Assembly: GCA_015680685.1 (NCBI GenBank)
Contig: MNCI01001300.1
Coordinates: forward strand, 1,478 to 65,477
From: Gnetum montanum
Lineage: Eukaryota > Streptophyta > Gnetopsida > Gnetales > Gnetaceae
Reading direction: 5' to 3'
DNA: 64,000 nt
Part shown: positions 57,600 through 64,000 of the stretch, in pieces
How the letters are laid out: every line of letters begins with the position of its first letter
How positions within the stretch are numbered: position 1 is the stretch's first letter
Notes under the pieces: generated by a model
Seen by the model: the letters and a program-made list of their open reading frames with translations, nothing else
Told to the model about the DNA's origin: nothing
Databases searched by the model: none
Made by a program: the position numbers and the translations under genes

Positions 57600-59178
57600 T
57601 GACCTATTGATGATTCTACTAAGGGATGTGATAGAACAACCAATAGCAAGGATGAAGTACCTTATCAACTAAAGGTAATCTATCAACATCTAAACCCTTA
57701 TTATCCAAACTCCACATTCATTCTTCACCAAGATGAAAAAATTTAATGAAGGATTTTGAAAGGTAATATTTTCTTGCCACCTACTCATTCAACTTCATCA
57801 ATGCTCATAGAAGTATTAATGCTCATATGGATACTATGTCCAATAGTCTATGTCTCCAAGTGGTTCTACTACTTAAGCTCCTACTCATCATCACTATCTT
57901 GGTGATTTCCATAGACTAGTTACTTAATGGACTAAATCTTCACCATACATTCTACATCCTCAAAAACACTTCCAATCACATAATCTAACTCATTTTTCAC
58001 CTATTCCCTTGCCTATGCAAGATGAGATTCCTTCCTAGCCATAACAAAGAAATACTACTCAATTTGGAAATGTGCAAGTGGATGAAAGTTTAAGTAATTT
58101 CAAGCATAAACCCTAATAACACCTGGTCTTTAAACCTATGATTCCACCTAAATTCATGCAAGAATATGTGGTTGTGGATACCACACCAACATCAGCATCC
58201 TTCCATATCTATGAAAATCCACCTTTAAAGCAAAGCATGAATGTGCATACTATCATGTTGATCCATGTCATTATTGATTAGATTAAAGTAGGTAATCTTC
58301 CCAAGAAGAGAAATAATCTTGGAAGTACCTTAATTTAATTATATATTATAAGAAATGCACCATGAAAAGCTCTAATAAACTTAAGTTTCGAAGTTAACTT
58401 CATCTCCCAAGAGATGTACAATCTTTAGAACCTACCACCACTCAAAACGTGCAAGAACATATTGGAGTTTCCAAACTAGTCCATCACTATTCCTTTGGTA
58501 TAGGTAGAGGACATTATGACCATCATCAATGGTTGGTTGTACCTAATATATTTCTTCATTATCCATGTAGACAGCTACAAAGGAAGTTTTTCATCATTAT
58601 GAGAAGGGCTTGGCTAAGCACCATTGGAGCTAGGCTTGAAATCAAAGACCTATTCTTGAGAATCTTTAAGAAAATAAACATGACTAGATCAAGAAGAAGA
58701 GAGTTCCATACATTGCGTATAATAACACAGCGTGTAAAATGTAGAGAGTTTGCACAGCTAGATAGAGAAACATCACAACATCCAGTTTTGTAAAGAGAAT
58801 GTATGTGTCCAAAATTTTCTATACATAGCAACCATTAGGCATAACACCACCCAATGGTTAATAGTAGCTGAAAGCTACCAATCATCAATTTACATGAAAT
58901 TAGAAAAAGCACTCAGTATCTCATATGTACAAAATATGGATTAGATAAAATAGATATAATAACAACTCTTCTAGGAAGGACATGTAAAGAAGATAATGAT
59001 TAGGGAGAGTTGAAAATGTTAGAAGAACTTGTATCTAAACCAATTAAACTGAAAACATTACCATATTCATAAGAGTGTGTTTTTCTTAAATGGAAGTTAA
59101 CAAAAGAGTAAATAATTAAGTTAGTTAAATTGTGAACAAATGGATAGGAACCTTTTATTTGCTCATATAATAAGATAA
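57600..59178 (+). pseudogene. gag remnant of element Z
   Basis: Starts about 150 bases after the primer site. The block near 57660-57770 reads VIYQHLNPYYPNSTFILHQDEK and, after two stops, ILKGNIFLPP, parallel to the X gag (VVYSHLDPY...FILHQDEQ...EGNIVFP). A later open block (58449-58793) has VSKLVHHYSFGIGRGHYDHH and a basic tail (NMTRSRRREFHTLRI). Many stops. L3 interrupts the element 3' of here. Confidence 0.55.
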
Positions 59179-59182
59179 CAAG

Positions 59183-59749
59183 TGATGAATCGTGCTTCGT
59201 TAGTCCCCGATATTGCACCTGAGATATCGAGTACGCGATATTGTGGCCTGGCTCACAATATTGGATACACGATATCAAGGTTCCCGTGTGAGCCTATAAA
59301 TACACAATGGGGCACATGGGAAAGAAATAGGAAGTTAGTGTTAGAGTAGGATCTTTTTGTCAATTTTTCCTCTCAACCCTTTTTCCCCAGTGCATGCCCA
59401 CAATGTGATGATTGTAATTGTATGGCACCTTTATTCGAGTGTGACATACTTGGAGACACACATGACTGGAAATAAAGATCAACATTACTTCATCATTACA
59501 ACATTCACTTAGTTTAATTATTTAATTGTTATTATTATTTATTTCTTTCATAGTTAATATCTCTTCACCCTAAACTCCTTAAATGCAGAATGAGTACGAC
59601 TTAATCATGAGCATTCAAATGTGACTATTTGGTACCCCAGTAGCATACCTAGGCCATGCGCTTGGTGATCCTAGTGGTAGTCATGCACGAGGTCCAAGAT
59701 GCGTATGGATGATTAAGAAACGTATTCCCATTGCACTTAGGCTATCTTA

Positions 59750-59783
<34 letters not shown>

Positions 59784-60072
59784 GTCCTATTAGCTTAACT
59801 CTCTCTCTCTCCCTTTTCCCTCCTAGTTAAATTAAAGTTACTTTCTATTGCCTCTAGGAGTAGCACTAGGATAGAAATCATATCATACACTTCACTCTGG
59901 ACTAAACCATACATGACAAAGTATATACTAGTCTAGGTGGGAAGATAGTAGACTGTGATCAATGAGTAACTATCTAGATACCACAACTAGCCCATCTGCA
60001 AAGTTCAACCGAATCATGTGTGAAACGCTCGTATTCATATGGTTGAGTGTAGGGGTACCTCACCACTCATCA
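59183..60072 (+). repeat. L-family solo LTR L3
   Basis: 890 bp, TGATGAATCGTG to CACCACTCATCA, collinear with L2. U3 has GATATT/GATATC motifs at about 59208-59272, then TATAAATA at 59295. Flanks ACAAG and TTAAG match in three of five bases, so the target duplication is eroded or the call of the edge is off by a base. Inserted within element Z between gag and RT. Confidence 0.85.
59752..59781. repeat. (CT)n microsatellite in L3
   Basis: Fifteen CT units, with a second short run at 59799-59812. L2 has only a short CT-rich stretch here, so this is a local expansion. Confidence 0.9.
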
Positions 60073-60149
60073 TTAAGAATAGGTTCATGGATATGCCAAG
60101 ATAAATTCTACGTATATCCTGCCATTAAGCCTAAACACCAACCATAGCC

Positions 60150-60720
60150 CATGTTAAATATAACGCTTAAAAGTTGTAAAACATGAGATTAAAAAGCTTT
60201 TGAAGGTTGAATTCATCTATCCTATTGTGGCTAGTAAGTAGGTTATCCCAATAGTGATTATGCTAAAGAAAAAGAGCTAATTATGGATCTACATAAAAGT
60301 TAGGCTATTAAACATGGCAACATTCCAGGATCACTTTCTATTATCATTTAATAATCAAGTATTAGAAATCATACCAGGATACAAATATTATAGCTTTCTT
60401 GGATGGTTATAGTGACTATAATCAAATTCAAATTGCACTTTAAAACCAAGCCAAAATAATATTCACAAGTCTCTAGGTAACTTTTTCTAAAAAAGGATGT
60501 TATTTGGATTATGCAATGCTCCTTTTACCTTCCAATGTTTGGTCATGAGCATCTTCCGAAAGTAGATTGAAAATGGTATTAAATATTCATGGATGAATTT
60601 TCCACCTACAAGTCAAACTTCCAAAAGGTACTAGATTAATTAGAGAAAGTACTGAAAAGTTCCATGGAGATAAATTTAAAACTCAACTAGCAAGAAAGTC
60701 ACCTCATGATCTAGAAAGCC
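60150..60720 (+). pseudogene. Reverse transcriptase of element Z (degenerate)
   Basis: EIKKLLKVEFIYPIVASK (60190) matches the EV.KLL.AG.IYPI.DS.WVSPV start of gypsy RT. VIMLKKKS follows, then YYSFLDGYSDYNQIQIAL (60386; catalytic Asp of FLDG kept). FSKKGCYLDYAMLLLPSNV-like text stands for the M.FGL.NAP.TFQ region. The YLDD (or YMDD) motif is not readable. Frameshifts and stops throughout. The FLDGYSGYNQI wording is typical of Athila/Tat-type gypsy. Confidence 0.85.
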
Positions 60721-60979
60721 ATTATTCTTGGGTGTAACATATTATAAAAAGACATTGAAGTTAATCCAAAAATGATCAAGATATTTCAAGATATCACATA
60801 GAGATCTCAAACAATGAAAGATGTGAGGTCATTCCCTAGACATATAGGTATTATCGATGCTTCATTAATAATGTTTCCAAGATTTCAAAGCCATTAGTAA
60901 CACTTATAAATAATTATGCATCCTTTTTTGATCAAATAACTATGAGAAGACATTTAAACTCCTTAAGCAAAGCCTTGTA

Positions 60980-61400
60980 GAAACAACAGTTCTACCAACT
61001 CCTAATTGATCATGGTCTTTTCATATCATAATAGATGCATCTAATTACATCTTGGGGATATGCTTACACAATTAGATAACATAAATTATCCATACCATAT
61101 CCATTGTACAAGTAGGAGCATGCATTACTAGTGCACATCTCAACTACACCACTACTAAAAAGAAGTTGCTAGTTGTGGTGTACATGGAAGGGAAGTTTAG
61201 GTACTATATGTTGGGACATCTAGTATTTATGCACATTGATCACAATGCAATCTAGTTCCTAATGAATAAACCAACAATAAGCCCTCAAATCATTCAATGA
61301 CTAGTGATCCTATAAGAGTATAACACCACAATTATTGAAAATAAGGAAAAAAATTAAGTAAAAAATCATTTATCTAGACTAATATGGAATAATAAGATTG
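60980..61400 (+). pseudogene. RNase H of element Z (degenerate)
   Basis: HIIIDASNYILGICL near 61027 (D.S catalytic Asp kept), then TTTKKKLLVVVYMEGKFRYY (61144; usually TTEKELLA.V.A...FR.YL) and LVFMHIDHNAI (61220; TDH to IDH). It ends with KNHLSRL, the DALSR/DHLSRL segment. Several stops. Confidence 0.85.
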
Positions 61401-61739
61401 ATGCAGAGTCTTTATTAGATTTATTTTCTAATTTTCCTTTATTTTTAAAGGCTAATATGATATCCTGATCAGCAACTAGCCCTTGGTTTGCTAATTACCT
61501 CATATATTTAAAGGATGAAAATGTCCCTCCTAAATAAAATAAACACAAGACTCAACAACCTACATCAAGCTAAAAAATTTATAGAAATAAAAGAAAATCT
61601 TTAAAAAATTTACACTAATGGCTTGATGCATTTGTATGTTCTTAAAGTCTTGATGGCCAACTAAAGAACTCTTAAAATCTTGATGGCTAATTACTTTTGG
61701 TCAACACTCTTCTACAATGTGCATTATTTTGTAATGTCT

Positions 61740-62570
61740 TAGGAGCACTGCCAATATGATGGTAGGATATCAACATGTTTTGAGGGATCACAATAGTGGA
61801 TACAATCACTAGAGCCTCTTAATCTATGGGAAATTGAATTCATGGTTTCTATCACCCCTTCCTTAAATGGTAAATCCTACATAATTATTATTCTAGACTA
61901 CTACACAAAGTGGTCTGAAGTAATTGATTACATTACAGTGACTATTGCTAAATATTTTAAGTAGCTTCTAGTAAATAAATTTGATGTGCCATGAGTACTA
62001 ATATCTAATAATGGAACATACTTCACAAGGTTAAGTTTTGAAAGTATGATGTAATGCTTAGAAGTGGAACATAAGCTAACTATACCATACCATTCCTAAG
62101 ACAATGCACAATCCAAAATCACAAACTAGGAGATAACCTACTTGATAACACATATAGTTAGTAAATATTAGAAGGAGTGGAGTGTTAAATTCATCAATGC
62201 TCTTTGGGCTTATAGGTCAACCTAGAAACTTCCTATCAGTTATTCTCCCTATGATCTAGTGTATGGAAAATTACCTAAACTACTCTTCAAGAAAAACTCT
62301 ATATACTCAACACAACATATGACTCAAACTTGGACCTTACCTTAGCATAATGTGAGAGATTAATGAACTTGAATATGCTCACTGAGAATAGAATGATAGC
62401 CCTCTTGCATAATGAAGTCCATAAAGCCTATAATAAGCAAATGCATGATCTTAGGATTCAACACCTACACCTTCAACCACATCACATAGTTCTTTATTAT
62501 AACACAAATCATGTACCTCAACGTACTATATTTTAGATACCTTGATAAGGAACCTACATAGTTCTTATAG
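61740..62570 (+). pseudogene. Integrase of element Z (degenerate)
   Basis: Core text: LWEIEFMVSITPSLNGKSYI (61825; WGIDFMGPFP..... with Glu replacing Asp), YYTKWSEVIDYI (61893), VLISNNGTYF (61997; T.NG.HF with the catalytic Asp now Asn), then VEHKLTIPYHS and NALWAYRST (62197). LPISYSPYDLVYGKLPKL matches P...SP..L.YGK....P. The zinc-binding N-terminus is poorly preserved before 61740. Inactive. Confidence 0.85.
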
Positions 62571-63240
62571 TTTATAGGTTTTATGTCCTTCAAATTTATC
62601 ACCAGTCAAATCCACAAAAGCTAATCCTAGTTGTCATATAATAGATAAAGCCACTCTGTAAACCCTATGAAACCAATGCCTAAAATATTTCAACTACTAT
62701 GGTTGCCAAGTTCATCTTCCACATTTTATCCTGAAGATCCTTTGAATTGAGCTTTGTGCATTTTCATATTTTACAATTTCTTAAATATTTTCTTATTCTT
62801 AATATTTTTTCCATTTCTTATTATTTTCAGGTTTCTTTTATAATTTTACAATTTCTTTAAGTCCTTCTATGTACTTATTTATTAATAAAGTTGCTAGATT
62901 TTATGTAAGAACCAACTTTGTCATTGGCATTATGTTCTATACTATCAAATTGTTGGAGTAATTATGCAAAAGTAGTGAGATCACATCATCCATCAATTTA
63001 TTTCTATGAATAAGAGGTCCTTATTATGGGATTGCTGTGGTTTTTTATCACATGTAAAAACTAAAATTAACCCATAACAGAAGAAAGGAAAAAGGATCAA
63101 AAGGGTTGGAAAAGGATGTGACATCAAGAGGATTTTTTAATTCTTTGGACCTCTTAAATGAGTCTCACTACTCCACTTGAATATATCATCATTCATGTTT
63201 TAATTTTTTGGAAAATATCTTTATAACAAATTATTACCTT
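62571..63240. other. Non-coding 3' region of Z and possible 3' LTR start
   Basis: T-rich sequence without coding trace. A 3' LTR with a TGATGA-type start was not recognised; it may begin beyond the window edge, or the Z 3' LTR is lost. Confidence 0.35.
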
Positions 63241-63249
63241 ATTATGGCA

Positions 63250-63520
63250 TTTGAAAGACATGTTACCCATGCCTGAAGGTAGTTCTCTAAGAAGGGAAAA
63301 AAATTACTTAACATACACCAAAATCATTCTTGGGGTATTATTAGAAAGACATGTGGCCCATTCCTAAATATCAACTACTTCCAAGAATCTCATGGTCTCT
63401 TGCACTAGTCTTATCATGTAGCTAGGAAAACATGTAAATTATGCTTGAAGCTGCATCATTGATGGGATTAGCATTAGCTATGAGGGTAGACATATATGTG
63501 ACCTATTCTTAAAGGCGCTC
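63250..63520. repeat. Degenerate GACATGT..CCCATGCCT repeats
   Basis: Four spaced copies of a word like GAAAGACATGTTACCCATGCC at about 63253, 63338, 63430 and 63485, the later ones progressively worn. A reverse-complement copy lies at 4870-4895. They probably belong to a U3 cluster of an unidentified LTR. Confidence 0.55.
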
Positions 63521-64000
63521 ATCTAACCAATGGCTGAGATGCATAAATCACACACTAATAATTAATTAATTATCCTTTAAACTTAATGAATATCTCCTAG
63601 CTTTCCTTATTAAGTGATAGTGTTTCAATGTGGTTATGGCTAGACTTATAGTGGTGGGTCCAAGATGACACAACACAATGTCACCAGACATGGTATGTAC
63701 TTAGTTTGGAATCTTGATGAATAGGTATTTTGGTCATCTTAGTCATGTTTTAAATAATGGATCTATTATCAACATGGTAAAAAGTACTTCATAGCCCAAT
63801 CTTTACAATTCCTTCCAATCCCATTACACCTCACTACTATGTACAATTATGAATTTAATGGGTTTGTTTAGTATAGTGCAAGATTCCAACAACATTATTT
63901 GTATGTGTATGCTGGAACATTGAATTGGATCAACATTTAATTTCCTAGGTGCCCATAGACATCTTGTGACATGATTATATAAGGACATTATATGCAAGAG
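63521..64000. other. Unassigned sequence at window end
   Basis: No gene or repeat edge was recognised. Confidence 0.4.

Overview
The window looks like intergenic DNA from a seed plant with a very large genome. It is AT-rich, has no intact host gene, and is filled almost wall to wall with old, stop-riddled LTR retrotransposons. A gymnosperm is plausible, but that is inference. Nearly every coding trace is Ty3/gypsy or Ty1/copia polyprotein carrying many stops and frameshifts. The only host-gene-like trace is a cyclophilin N-terminus at 836-943 on the minus strand.

The main result is a nest of insertions. A minus-strand gypsy element X has its 5' LTR (LTR start at 50710, PBS at 7203-7220) cut in two inside its U3 by a second minus-strand gypsy element Y (8049-50640). 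Y has LTRs at 49588-50640 (5') and 8049-9109 (3'), gag and protease at 45.4-47.8 kb, and RT, RNase H, a second RNase H and integrase at 13.4-10.3 kb. Y was in turn split by a complete plus-strand gypsy element G (32703-45386, perfect TSD AGTAG). When G is removed, the Y reading frame is continuous across the junction. Y also appears to hold a plus-strand element Q (about 14-32.4 kb, poorly resolved). Q is cut by a minus-strand copia element (21914-30303). The copia element carries two solo LTRs of a fourth family, L: L1 at 22767-23942 with TSD ATGAC and L2 at 27695-28570 with TSD ATATT.

Left of X's LTR are a gag remnant of X (about 5.8-7.0 kb) and another minus-strand gypsy fragment, V (1.7-4.9 kb: LTR, PBS, gag-like region). 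Right of the nest (50.7-64 kb) is poorly conserved repeat DNA, then a plus-strand gypsy element Z: 5' LTR ending at 57441, PBS, gag, RT, RNase H and integrase to about 62.6 kb. Z is interrupted by solo LTR L3 (59183-60072). Families L, X and Z have related LTR ends (TGATGA...TCATCA). X and Z also share a gag motif and PBS type.

A recurring feature not explained by gene content is that several LTRs carry their own family-specific cluster of short palindromic or hairpin repeats just upstream of a TATA box: GATATC in L, TGCATTGATG words in X, CACATG words in Y. A long hairpin tandem array (19.3-19.8 kb) precedes a G-box and TATA box. By eye the LTR pairs differ by roughly 20% in Y, 15% in copia and 10% in G. 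The Y and G values agree with the nesting order; these are estimates, not computed values. Assembly gaps fall inside L-family sequence (22969-23876 and a single N at 48707).
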